This document shows, piece after piece, positions 1-6,568 of a DNA stretch of 6,568 bases. This DNA comes from Halanaerobiales bacterium (GTDB lineage Bacteria > Bacillota_F > Halanaerobiia > Halanaerobiales > DTU029): assembly GCA_016278415.1 (NCBI GenBank), contig JADQBV010000263.1, positions 1 to 6,568 on the forward strand. The letters are read 5' to 3'. Made by a program: the position numbers and the translations under genes. Under the pieces are notes generated by a model. The model searched no databases. It was not told the DNA's origin and worked only from the letters and a program-made list of their open reading frames with translations. Position 1 is the stretch's first letter. Each line of letters opens with the position of its first letter.

Positions 1-2
1 TT

Positions 3-1808
3 GTGAATAAAAAAAAGATAATAAATATAGCAGTAATAGCACATGTAGATGCAGGGAAGTCAACTCTTGTAGATGCATTTTTGAGTCAAAGTGGAGTATT
101 TCGTGAAAATCAAGAAGTAGTAGATTGTGTAATGGATAGTAATGATCTGGAGAGAGAACGTGGTATTACTATATATTCTAAGAATTGCTCAATTGAATAT
201 AATGGAATTAAAATAAATATTGTAGATACACCTGGACATGCTGACTTCTCTTCTGAAGTTGAGCGGGTAATAAAAGCTGTTGATGCGGCAATATTGATAG
301 TCGATGCCAGTGAAGGTCCTATGCCTCAAACACGATTTGTATTGCAAAAGTCCTTAGAAAAAGGCATTAAACCAATAGTTTTTATTAATAAGATTGATAA
401 AGGTAATCAAAGGGCTGAAGAAGTTATTGACATGGTTCTTGATCTTTTCATTGATTTAGATGCAGATGATAATCAGTTGGAGTTTCCAGTAGTTTTTGGT
501 ATAGCAAAAGATGGTATAGCTAGATATGATCTTGATGGTGATAGTGAGGATTTATCACCACTTTTCGAAACCATTATTGAGAATGTTCCGGCATATCCAG
601 ATTATAATGATAAACCTTTACAGATGCAGGTATATGACCTTGCCTATGACGATTATCTTGGTAGGATAGGAATTGGCCGTATTTATCAAGGTAAAATGAA
701 AAATGGACAGACAGTTGCTATTTCTAAAAGAGATGGATCTGTAAACAGGGCCAAGATTACTAAACTATCTGTCTATGAAGGATTAAAACAAGTTGCAGTG
801 GATGAAGCATATAGTGGGGAAATTGTAGTAGTCGCTGGAATGCCTGATATATCTATTGGTGAAACAATCTGTGAATTAGGAAATGTAATACCCATGCCGA
901 TGATTAAAATTGAAGAACCAACACTGGCTATGCACTTTTTAGTTAATGATTCTCCCTTTGCAGGATTAGAGGGTGAATACTTAACTACAAGACATTTGAA
1001 GGCTAGACTTGAAAGAGAGTTGGAAGTTAACGTTGGGTTAAGGGTTGAAAAAGCTGAGGGTAGTGAGGCTTATAAAGTTTCTGGTCGTGGTGAACTACAT
1101 CTATCTATTCTCCTTGAAAATATGAGACGAGAAGGCTATGAAATTTCCGTATCCAAACCAGAAGTTCTGATGCATCAAGAAAACGGAAAACGTGTTGAGC
1201 CTATTGAGGAAGTTATAATTGATGTGCCAGAGCAATATTCAGGTACGGTTATCTCAAAACTCAATCAACGAAAAGGAATCATGCAATCTATGCAAAGTGA
1301 AAATGACTATGTTCAGCTTGTTTATCATGTACCAACAAGGGGTTTAATTGGTTATCGTAGTGATTTTATTAATGATACAAGTGGTGAGGGTACTATAGTC
1401 CGTTCATTTATTAAATTTGAAGAGCATAAAGGTGAGGTTCCAGAGCGTCAAAATGGTGTATTGATATCTATGAATGATGGTGTAGCAATGGCATATTCTT
1501 TAGCCGCTTTAAGTGAACGCGGAGTTTTATTCATTGAGCCAGGAACCAAAGTATATGCAGGTATGATAATTGGGATGAATAGTAGGGATAATGACCTAAC
1601 AGTTAATCCATGTAAAAATAAGAAACAAACTAATATGAGAGCAGCTGGTTCTGATGATAATATTGCTTTACCACCTGCTAAGAAATTCACCTTAGAAACA
1701 GCTTTGGAGTTTATTAATGACGATGAATTAGTAGAGGTTACTCCAGGGGCCATTCGTTTACGGAAGAAAATCCTTAATGAAAAGACTAGATATAGAAGCG
1801 AGAAATAA
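3..1808 (+). CDS. typA: Ribosome-associated translational GTPase TypA/BipA
   Basis: TypA/BipA is a cytoplasmic GTPase of the EF-G/LepA superfamily that binds the 70S ribosome and assists ribosome assembly and growth under stress or cold. All GTPase motifs are visible: G1 AHVDAGKS (13-20), G2 RGIT (53-56), G3 DTPGH with the catalytic His79 (75-79), G4 NKID (129-132), and a G5-region GIA (166-168). Domain II (about 205-290), an EF-G-like domain III (about 305-385), domain V-like residues (about 395-480) and the TypA-specific C-terminal domain (about 480-601) follow in order. The C-terminal signature with DDELVEVTP and IRLRKK (573-589) separates it from EF-G, LepA, RF3 and tetracycline ribosomal-protection proteins. 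The length of 601 aa is normal for the family. The start is GTG at 3-5, chosen because MNKKKIINIAVIAHVD fits the family N-terminus; the ribosome binding site would lie left of the window. The G1 loop reads DAGKS rather than the commoner DHGKT. The stop is TAA, followed by a terminator about 110 bp later. Confidence 0.96.
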   Translation: MNKKKIINIAVIAHVDAGKSTLVDAFLSQSGVFRENQEVVDCVMDSNDLERERGITIYSKNCSIEYNGIKINIVDTPGHADFSSEVERVIKAVDAAILIVDASEGPMPQTRFVLQKSLEKGIKPIVFINKIDKGNQRAEEVIDMVLDLFIDLDADDNQLEFPVVFGIAKDGIARYDLDGDSEDLSPLFETIIENVPAYPDYNDKPLQMQVYDLAYDDYLGRIGIGRIYQGKMKNGQTVAISKRDGSVNRAKITKLSVYEGLKQVAVDEAYSGEIVVVAGMPDISIGETICELGNVIPMPMIKIEEPTLAMHFLVNDSPFAGLEGEYLTTRHLKARLERELEVNVGLRVEKAEGSEAYKVSGRGELHLSILLENMRREGYEISVSKPEVLMHQENGKRVEPIEEVIIDVPEQYSGTVISKLNQRKGIMQSMQSENDYVQLVYHVPTRGLIGYRSDFINDTSGEGTIVRSFIKFEEHKGEVPERQNGVLISMNDGVAMAYSLAALSERGVLFIEPGTKVYAGMIIGMNSRDNDLTVNPCKNKKQTNMRAAGSDDNIALPPAKKFTLETALEFINDDELVEVTPGAIRLRKKILNEKTRYRSEK

Positions 1809-1915
1809 CATTCAAGACGTTTTAAGGATTTAATTAAAAAGTAAATTTTGTTATATATTTGAATACATTCATAATTAAAGATTTTATGAATAATTGAGTA
1901 TAAGCATATTGTTTT

Positions 1916-1957
1916 AAAGAGCCTTCTTCTCTGATAGATAGGGATGAAGGCTTTTTT
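1916..1957 (+). terminator. Rho-independent terminator downstream of typA
   Basis: GCCTTC (1921-1926) pairs with GAAGGC (1946-1951), and AAAGA before it pairs with the T run after it. After a single T/T mismatch, TCTC (1928-1931) pairs with GGGA (1941-1944), counting one G-T pair, which lengthens the stem above a 9-nt loop. The stem is followed directly by TTTTTT (1952-1957). This is a textbook intrinsic terminator on the plus strand, about 110 bp after the typA stop, and it probably ends the typA transcript. Confidence 0.85.
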
Positions 1958-2033
1958 ATAAAAAAAGTAGTTAGGCATAGATATCATATACAAAATATAG
2001 TAAGGTTTTAAAATAAAATAATCTACAATTATT

Positions 2034-2067
2034 AAATCTGAATTCAAACAACGAATTCAGATTTTTT
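2034..2067 (+). terminator. Perfect 12-bp hairpin with T run, probable second terminator
   Basis: AAATCTGAATTC (2034-2045) and GAATTCAGATTT (2053-2064) are perfect reverse complements around a 7-nt AAACAAC loop, and the descending arm runs into TTTTTT (2062-2067). It lies about 75 bp upstream of the transpeptidase start and in the plus orientation resembles an intrinsic terminator, most simply a back-up for typA read-through. The minus-strand side has only a broken T run, so termination in that direction would be weaker. The stem is AT-rich, so a protein-binding inverted repeat is a possible alternative. Confidence 0.6.
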
Positions 2068-2080
2068 ACGTATTTCCATA

Positions 2081-2107
2081 TTGTTATCTTAATATAAATA
2101 GTATAAG
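2081..2107 (+). promoter_or_regulatory. Weak sigma-70-type promoter candidate for the L,D-transpeptidase gene
   Basis: TTGTTA (2081-2086) and TATAAG (2102-2107) resemble -35 and -10 boxes, but with a short 15-bp spacer. They lie after the second hairpin and would give a leader of about 28 nt. Such matches arise easily by chance in AT-rich DNA. The main support is the context: a gene behind two terminators should have its own promoter here. Confidence 0.3.
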
Positions 2108-2130
2108 CAGATAATAATTAAAAAAAGTAT

Positions 2131-2136
2131 GGAGGT
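2131..2136 (+). promoter_or_regulatory. Strong Shine-Dalgarno fixing the L,D-transpeptidase start
   Basis: GGAGGT lies 5 nt before the ATG at 2142 and matches the 16S rRNA 3' end well. It fixes the start, which is also where the signal peptide begins. Confidence 0.85.
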
Positions 2137-2141
2137 ACATT

Positions 2142-3149
2142 ATGAAAATAACTATAAACTTCTTTGTTATATGCTTGATTATAGTGAATCTATTATTATC
2201 CAGTCAAATAGCTATAGCAGATATATCATCAGATAGATTAAATAGTGACAAGTATTTATTTGATCCTTTATTTATAAATCGTATTAAACACAATGAAATA
2301 GTTAATTCGGAATTGATTAAAAGGTTTTATGCTGAAAGAAGTTATAAGCTTGCCTGGTTTAATAGTTCAAAAGTCCATCAAAGGACTTATGATTTATTAA
2401 GTGTAATAGGGCAAGCTTATTTGAATGGACTTAATCCAGATAGTTATCTATATAATTACCTTTATAATGAAATTGCAGTTATCGAAAAGGCTTTAACTCA
2501 GAATGAGGTAGATATAGATAGCTTATTAATGACAGAAATATTACTTACAGGGGTATATTTAGACTATAGTAGTGATTTGCTATTTGGTTTTAGTAAGTGT
2601 AATAAGTATAACCTTTCCTCTCGAAACTTGAATCTAATTAACTTGCTGAATAATGCGATTAATAATAATAATATAAAAGAATTAATGGAAGGTCTTTATC
2701 CGATATCCCCTCTTTATGAAAGGATGCAGAATGCTCTAGAATATTTGTCAGGGATAGCTGCAGATGGTGGTTGGCCAGTTATAAGAGATGACATAGATTT
2801 TAAAAAGGGTGGGAGTTATAATACAATTCCTATTATAAAGGAAAGACTTTCAATATCTGGTGATATCAATTCTGATTATGAGTTAAGTGATATATTATTA
2901 TTTGATAAGCAAGTAGAAGAGGCTGTCAAAAGTTTTCAATCACGTCACGGCTTGATTTCTGATGGAGTTATAAATAAAGAGACAGTAAAGGCTATGAATG
3001 TGCCAGTAGAGGAAAGAATTAAACAGTTAAAAATTAATATGGATAGGTTACGATGGCTTCCACAGGTTAGAGAAGATTTTTATCTAGTAGTCAATATACC
3101 GGAGTATAAATTAAAAATAATAAGTAATTATTCCGAGATATTTGAGTAA
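2142..3149 (+). CDS. N-terminal part of the L,D-transpeptidase (335 aa, ends at premature TAA)
   Basis: This is the only part that conventional translation would produce. Residues 1-26 form a signal peptide: Lys3, a hydrophobic core of about 18 residues, then an A-I-A/D cleavage site after Ala26. A C in the core (residue 11) is not followed by a lipobox, so I do not call it a lipoprotein. Residues about 50-200 match the alpha-helical L,D-transpeptidase scaffold domain, including the AWFN motif (71-74) and GLNPDSY (96-102). Residues about 228-288 form a peptidoglycan-binding-1 domain with FDKQVEEAVKSFQSRHGL and DGVINKETVKAMNVP. Residues about 295-335 begin the YkuD fold (MDRLRWLP at 300-307, then NIPEYKL at 318-324) and are cut within its first strands. 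The product lacks the catalytic His and Cys, so it cannot be an active transpeptidase; residual peptidoglycan binding is conceivable. Confidence 0.8.
   Translation: MKITINFFVICLIIVNLLLSSQIAIADISSDRLNSDKYLFDPLFINRIKHNEIVNSELIKRFYAERSYKLAWFNSSKVHQRTYDLLSVIGQAYLNGLNPDSYLYNYLYNEIAVIEKALTQNEVDIDSLLMTEILLTGVYLDYSSDLLFGFSKCNKYNLSSRNLNLINLLNNAINNNNIKELMEGLYPISPLYERMQNALEYLSGIAADGGWPVIRDDIDFKKGGSYNTIPIIKERLSISGDINSDYELSDILLFDKQVEEAVKSFQSRHGLISDGVINKETVKAMNVPVEERIKQLKINMDRLRWLPQVREDFYLVVNIPEYKLKIISNYSEIFE
3147..3149 (+). other. Premature in-frame TAA codon in the L,D-transpeptidase gene
   Basis: The context is GAG TAA CGA. The codon sits just before the R-I-I-V-G strand of the YkuD domain, where homologues carry a variable residue. 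For example, E. coli LdtD, as I recall it, has Ser before R-V-V-V-G. One base change from a sense codon (TCA Ser, CAA Gln, AAA Lys, GAA Glu, TTA Leu) explains it. UAA is not a known selenocysteine (UGA) or pyrrolysine (UAG) codon, and I see no clear structure immediately downstream that would promote read-through. Confidence 0.85.
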
Positions 3150-3785
3150 CGAATAATCGTAGGGGATAAAAAGAAACAAACACCTTTATTGAGGAGTGAA
3201 ATAAATTATTTAGTGCTAAACCCATACTGGAAGATAACTGATAATATTGCTCGATATGAAATCTTACCAAAGATAAAAAAAGATATCAGTTATCTAGAAA
3301 AGAATAATATCAAGGTTTTAAGAGAGTGGACAGATAATAGCGTTATCTCTCCTGATAGTATAAATTGGGATACCATTACATCAGAAAAATTTACTTATAA
3401 GTTAAGACAGGACCCAGGACCAAATAATTCATTGGGTAAGATTAAGTTCGCTTTTCCCAATGACAATTATATTTTCTTACATGATACTCCTGCCAGATCC
3501 TTATTTGATTATAATGAACGGGCCAGGAGTCACGGTTGTATTAGGGTAGAAAAACCATTTGCTTTAGCTAGATATTTATTAGAAAAGAGTTGGGAAGAAG
3601 AGAAGTTGAATAGTATTTTAAATAGTAAAAAAAGGAAGTTTATAAATTTAGTTGAACCGGTACCATTATATATAGTGTATTATACAGCATGGGTTAAAGA
3701 AAATGGGGAAATTAATTATCGTGATGATATCTATAATCTGGATTTAGATTACTACGATTCGCCACAAATAGATTATAAATGCTAA
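3150..3785 (+). pseudogene. C-terminal YkuD catalytic part of the L,D-transpeptidase, cut off by the TAA
   Basis: This stretch carries nearly all of the YkuD domain. Numbered over the whole gene, it has NPYW (about 360-363), the EILPKIKKD helix with YLEKNN (about 373-389), PGPNNSLG (426-433), conserved His447 in FLHDTP, and the catalytic signature SHGCIRV with Cys466 (codon 3537-3539) and Arg468. The C-terminal tail with PVPLYIVYYTAW and YRDDIYN (about 507-532) is the lid/tail typical of LdtD homologues. It is unlikely to be an independent gene. The in-frame TTG at 3189 and GTG at 3213 have no well-spaced Shine-Dalgarno; GAGGAG at 3191-3196 ends 16 nt before the GTG. A product started at either would lack the first strands of the fold and any signal peptide. 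Confidence 0.75.
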
Positions 3786-3810
3786 GGTTATTATGAGAAT
3801 GATGTTTGTA

Positions 3811-3836
3811 ACCCCCTATAGTAATTCATAGGGGGT
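3811..3836. terminator. Strong hairpin between the convergent transpeptidase and carB genes
   Basis: ACCCCCTAT (3811-3819) and ATAGGGGGT (3828-3836) form a perfect 9-bp stem with five consecutive C-G pairs and an 8-nt loop. It lies 26 bp after the transpeptidase stop and about 70 bp beyond the carB stop on the other strand. By position it should act as a shared bidirectional terminator. Neither side has a proper T run (TATGTTGG on plus, TACAAAC on minus), so it may instead be a pausing or 3'-end-protecting structure. I see no other good terminator for carB; the A/T-rich stretch at 3855-3875 forms at most a weak hairpin. Confidence 0.55.
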
Positions 3837-3907
3837 ATGTTGGTTCTTATAATCAAGTAAAAACTTTTCTTTTATAGATCAAATCCATGTAATTAATATA
3901 TTTTTAT

Positions 3908-6568
3908 TTATTCCACATGATATTCCTGTAGTGACTTCACATCAAGTTTACTGGCTTTTAATTGCTCTATGCCTTCTATAGTGGCTTGAGCACCTTGAAT
4001 TGTGGTTGCTATTGGGATGTTTTTCAGGAGTGCCTGTCTCCTCATTTTAATTTCATCCTTAAGAGCGGCTTTTCCTTCTGGACTATTTATTAAAAATTGA
4101 ATATCATCGTTTTTCATATAGTCAATGATATCTGGACGACCTTCTCCGATTTTTGAGACTGTTTCAACCTCTAATTTGTTATCTCTTAAATAATCGGCTG
4201 TTCCTTTTGTGGCTATTAAGGAAAACCCTTCCTTTTTAAATCTTTTAGCTATTGGAAGTACATCAGCTTTGTGTCGGTCATTTACTGTGATTAAGACACT
4301 TCCTTCTAGTGGTAGCACTACTCCAGCACCCATCTGGGCTTTAGCAAAGGCCATTCCAAAATTATCATCAATTCCCATAACCTCACCAGTAGATTTCATC
4401 TCAGGTCCTAGAACAATATCAACACCTGGAAATTTAATAAAAGGGAAGACTGCTTCTTTTACAGCAATGTATTTAGTCTTCTGATATTCATCAAGGCCCA
4501 TATCTGATAGCTTTTCTCCTAACATTACTCTAGTAGCAAGTTTAGCTAAGGAATTACCTATTGTTTTACTAACAAATGGAATTGTACGGGAAGCCCTTGG
4601 ATTTACTTCCAGAATATAAATCTGATCATCTTTAACAGCAAACTGGATATTTATTAAACCAAGAACATCTAATTCTTTTGCTAGTTGTTTTGTCTGTTTT
4701 TTAATTTCTTCTATAATATCATCTGAAAGACTGTAGGGAGGTAGGGCACAGGCGCTATCACCAGAATGAACACCAGCCATTTCAATATGTTCCATTACCC
4801 CTCCAATAATACAGTTTTCTCCATCAGCAATAGCATCAACATCAACTTCAATAGCACCCTCCAGAAATTTATCTATTAAAATAGGGTGTTCAGGAGACAG
4901 ATCAACTGCCTTATCTATATAGTTTTCCAGAGATGAACCATCATAGACTACCTCCATAGCCCTTCCCCCTAGAACATAAGAAGGCCTGACTAATACAGGA
5001 TAAGTAATTCTATCAGCAATCTTTTTTGCCTCCTGAAAGGAATAGGCAATTCCATTCGGTGGTTGTTTTAATCCAAGTTTAGTAATAATTTCAGAGAATT
5101 TTTCTCTATCCTCTGACAGGTCAATGCTTTTTGGTGATGTACCCAGTACATTGATACCTTCATTTTCAAGAGCAAAGGCCAGTTTCAATGGTGTCTGGCC
5201 TCCAAATTGAAGGATAACACCATCCGGTTGTTCTTTTTTGCATATATTTAATACATCTTCCAGAGTAATAGGTTCAAAGTATAGTTTATCAGATGTATCA
5301 TAATCTGTACTAACGGTCTCCGGATTACAATTCACCATTATAACCTCTCGATTTTCTTCTTTCAGGGCATAAGCAGCCTGAACACAACAATAATCAAACT
5401 CTATACCCTGTCCAATACGATTAGGACCACCACCTAAAATCATTACTTTGCTTTTCTCTGATCTATGGCTTTCATCTTCAAACTCGTATGATGAATAATA
5501 GTAGGGAGTATATGCCTTAAACTCTCCAGCACAGGTATCTACTAATTTAAAGACGGCTTCAACAGATTCCTGTATGCGGTGTTCTCGGATTACAGATTCA
5601 TCCTCATTGAAAATATATCCTAGCTGTTTGTCAGAAAAGCCATATTGTTTAGCTTGATAGAGGAGATCCCGATCTAAAGATTTTAGGGAGTTAGATGTAG
5701 CTAAAGAAATAGACTTTCTCAATTGAATTTCCATCTCAAGTATTTGTTTTAAATTATAAAGGAACCATTTATCTATTTTGGTATATTCGTAAAGGGTATC
5801 TATGTCCACACCTAATATCAAGGCATAGCGCAGATAAAAAATCCGTTCATTATTTGGGATAATTAACTTTGATTTAATTTCATTAATATATTCTAATTTT
5901 TCATTAGAATCAAGTGAAGTCAATTCCTGATAAGTATATATATCTTTGCCATCAGCACCCCAACCGTGTCGATCTTGTTCAAGTGATCTCAGGGCTTTTT
6001 GTAGTGACTCCTTAAATGTTCTACCAATACCCATAACCTCACCAACAGATTTCATCTGGGTTGTTAAATCATTCTTAACCCCAGGAAATTTTTCGAAATC
6101 CCAGCGAGGTATTTTAGTAACAACATAATCTATAGCAGGTTCAAAACAGGCCGGTGTTTCATAGGTTATTTCATTTTGCAATTCATCAAGAGTATAACCA
6201 ACTGCTAGTTTAGCAGCTATCTTTGCTATAGCAAATCCAGTTGCTTTTGAGGCTAGAGCAGAAGACCTGGAGACACGGGGGTTCATCTCAATAACAACCC
6301 TACGACCATTTTCAGGATTGACACCAAATTGGATATTGGAACCACCTGTTTCAACACCGACTTTACGGATTATTTTTAGGGCCTCATTCCTCATTTCCTG
6401 ATATTCCTTATCAGATAAGGTCTGGATTGGAGCGACAGTTATACTATCACCTGTATGAACTCCCATTGCATCAAAGTTTTCTATAGAACAGACAATTACT
6501 ACATTATCATTTTTGTCTCTCATTAATTCTAGTTCATATTCTTTCCAACCAATAATAGATTCTTCGAT
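3908..6568 (-). CDS. carB: Carbamoyl-phosphate synthase large subunit CarB, partial (N-terminus beyond window)
   Basis: CarB uses glutamine-derived ammonia (from CarA), bicarbonate and two ATP to make carbamoyl phosphate for pyrimidine and arginine synthesis in the cytoplasm. The frame is open to the window edge: 15 codons upstream of the Met at 6521-6523 read [15 protein letters not shown], which is typical CarB sequence. That Met is therefore internal and about 185-205 residues are missing. Counting from it: the rest of the carboxyphosphate ATP-grasp domain with VHTGDS (22-27) and [18 protein letters not shown] (79-96); the oligomerisation domain (about 185-350); the carbamoyl-phosphate ATP-grasp half starting at [19 protein letters not shown] (360-378), with [12 protein letters not shown] (512-523), AGVHSGDS (583-590) and EVNPRASRT (639-647); and the MGS-like allosteric domain (about 740-871) with ATKGTA (771-776) and EGRPDI (794-799). 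The 886 visible residues show no lesion. The usual partner carA would be expected further right. It ends in TAA with no gene behind it on the same strand, so it appears to be last in its transcript. Confidence 0.96.
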   Translation of the reverse strand: MEESIIGWKEYELELMRDKNDNVVIVCSIENFDAMGVHTGDSITVAPIQTLSDKEYQEMRNEALKIIRKVGVETGGSNIQFGVNPENGRRVVIEMNPRVSRSSALASKATGFAIAKIAAKLAVGYTLDELQNEITYETPACFEPAIDYVVTKIPRWDFEKFPGVKNDLTTQMKSVGEVMGIGRTFKESLQKALRSLEQDRHGWGADGKDIYTYQELTSLDSNEKLEYINEIKSKLIIPNNERIFYLRYALILGVDIDTLYEYTKIDKWFLYNLKQILEMEIQLRKSISLATSNSLKSLDRDLLYQAKQYGFSDKQLGYIFNEDESVIREHRIQESVEAVFKLVDTCAGEFKAYTPYYYSSYEFEDESHRSEKSKVMILGGGPNRIGQGIEFDYCCVQAAYALKEENREVIMVNCNPETVSTDYDTSDKLYFEPITLEDVLNICKKEQPDGVILQFGGQTPLKLAFALENEGINVLGTSPKSIDLSEDREKFSEIITKLGLKQPPNGIAYSFQEAKKIADRITYPVLVRPSYVLGGRAMEVVYDGSSLENYIDKAVDLSPEHPILIDKFLEGAIEVDVDAIADGENCIIGGVMEHIEMAGVHSGDSACALPPYSLSDDIIEEIKKQTKQLAKELDVLGLINIQFAVKDDQIYILEVNPRASRTIPFVSKTIGNSLAKLATRVMLGEKLSDMGLDEYQKTKYIAVKEAVFPFIKFPGVDIVLGPEMKSTGEVMGIDDNFGMAFAKAQMGAGVVLPLEGSVLITVNDRHKADVLPIAKRFKKEGFSLIATKGTADYLRDNKLEVETVSKIGEGRPDIIDYMKNDDIQFLINSPEGKAALKDEIKMRRQALLKNIPIATTIQGAQATIEGIEQLKASKLDVKSLQEYHVE

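Larger units (their letters stand above)
1809..2141. other. Intergenic region between typA and the L,D-transpeptidase gene
   Basis: This 333-bp, very AT-rich stretch contains no convincing coding sequence. It holds an 8-bp AT-rich inverted repeat (1867-1891), the likely typA terminator (1916-1957), a second terminator-like hairpin (2034-2067), a weak promoter candidate (2081-2107) and the Shine-Dalgarno of the next gene (2131-2136). The 76 bp between the two terminators show nothing recognisable. A minus-strand open frame runs across this region into the end of typA, but it reads as low-complexity Ile/Leu/Tyr-rich sequence and then as antisense of typA, so I do not call it. Confidence 0.75.
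2142..3785 (+). pseudogene. YcbB/LdtD-type L,D-transpeptidase gene interrupted by one in-frame TAA
   Basis: The intact product would be an exported murein L,D-transpeptidase, which forms 3-3 cross-links between meso-diaminopimelate residues of peptidoglycan stems through a cysteine acyl-enzyme. The whole reading frame is 547 codons plus the final TAA, in the usual LdtD size range. The order is signal peptide, scaffold domain, peptidoglycan-binding domain, then YkuD catalytic domain. Codon 336 (3147-3149) is TAA. Frame is preserved across it: 2142 and the open stretch from 3150 are in the same frame. The residues after the stop, RIIVGDKKKQTPLL then NYLVLNPYW, continue the family alignment with no gap. 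No second lesion is visible in the 211 downstream codons. A recent nonsense mutation or a base-calling error fits best; stop read-through is possible but unsupported. It has its own Shine-Dalgarno and converges with carB. Confidence 0.85.

Noticed and set aside
1448..2047. Minus-strand open frame of 199 codons across the typA 3' end and the intergenic region
   Set aside because: Its C-terminal half is antisense to conserved typA codons, and the rest is low-complexity Ile/Tyr/Leu-rich translation of AT-rich DNA crossing a terminator. It matches no recognisable family.
3147..3149. Recoding of the internal stop as selenocysteine or pyrrolysine
   Set aside because: The codon is TAA, whereas those systems use UGA and UAG. 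The position is a variable, non-catalytic site, and I see no recoding hairpin after it.
3189..3785. A separate 198-aa protein starting at TTG 3189
   Set aside because: It is in the same frame as the upstream half, begins inside the YkuD fold, and has no Shine-Dalgarno. It is the distal part of the interrupted transpeptidase gene.
4209..4484. Plus-strand open frame of 91 codons inside carB
   Set aside because: It is antisense to conserved CarB residues, with no ribosome binding site and no family resemblance.
5946..6128. Plus-strand open frame of 60 codons inside carB
   Set aside because: It is antisense to the conserved carboxyphosphate domain of CarB and is a shadow frame.
3908..6523. carB starting at the Met codon 6521-6523
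   Set aside because: The frame continues upstream to the window edge with clear CarB sequence (GWKEYELEL), so this Met is internal and the gene is partial.
1..6568. A novel multi-gene system, mobile element, prophage or CRISPR array
   Set aside because: The window holds three unrelated housekeeping-type genes separated by terminators. I found no transposase, integrase, terminal inverted repeats, direct-repeat array or defence-like gene.

Overview
The window suggests a low-GC (clearly AT-rich by eye), Firmicutes-like anaerobe, possibly of a diderm lineage such as Halanaerobiales. Three things point that way: the TypA protein is of the HVDAGKST type, the one visible ribosome binding site is a strong GGAGGT, and a periplasmic YcbB/LdtD-type L,D-transpeptidase is present, a family typical of bacteria with an outer membrane. 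The taxonomic placement is inference; the window contains no rRNA or other decisive marker.

Layout. 3-1808 (+): complete gene for the ribosome-associated GTPase TypA/BipA, starting with GTG at the very edge of the window. 1809-2141: a 333-bp intergenic region with a classical rho-independent terminator (about 1916-1957), a second perfect 12-bp hairpin followed by a T run (2034-2067), a weak promoter candidate and a strong Shine-Dalgarno for the next gene. 2142-3785 (+): one L,D-transpeptidase gene of 547 codons before its final stop, interrupted by a single in-frame TAA at 3147-3149. The sequence on both sides of the TAA is in the same frame and aligns continuously to the family, so the two open stretches are halves of one gene. 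3786-3907: a short convergent intergenic region with a strong 9-bp hairpin. 3908-6568 (-): the carbamoyl-phosphate synthase large subunit CarB, complete at its C-terminus and cut by the right edge of the window. About 185-205 N-terminal residues lie outside.

The three genes belong to unrelated housekeeping processes (translation/ribosome stress, cell-wall cross-linking, pyrimidine/arginine synthesis) and do not form one operon. Terminators separate typA from the transpeptidase, and carB converges on the transpeptidase. I see no mobile element, CRISPR array, tRNA/rRNA or novel multi-gene system. The observation most worth following up is the lone ochre codon that separates the catalytic domain from the rest of an otherwise intact transpeptidase gene.
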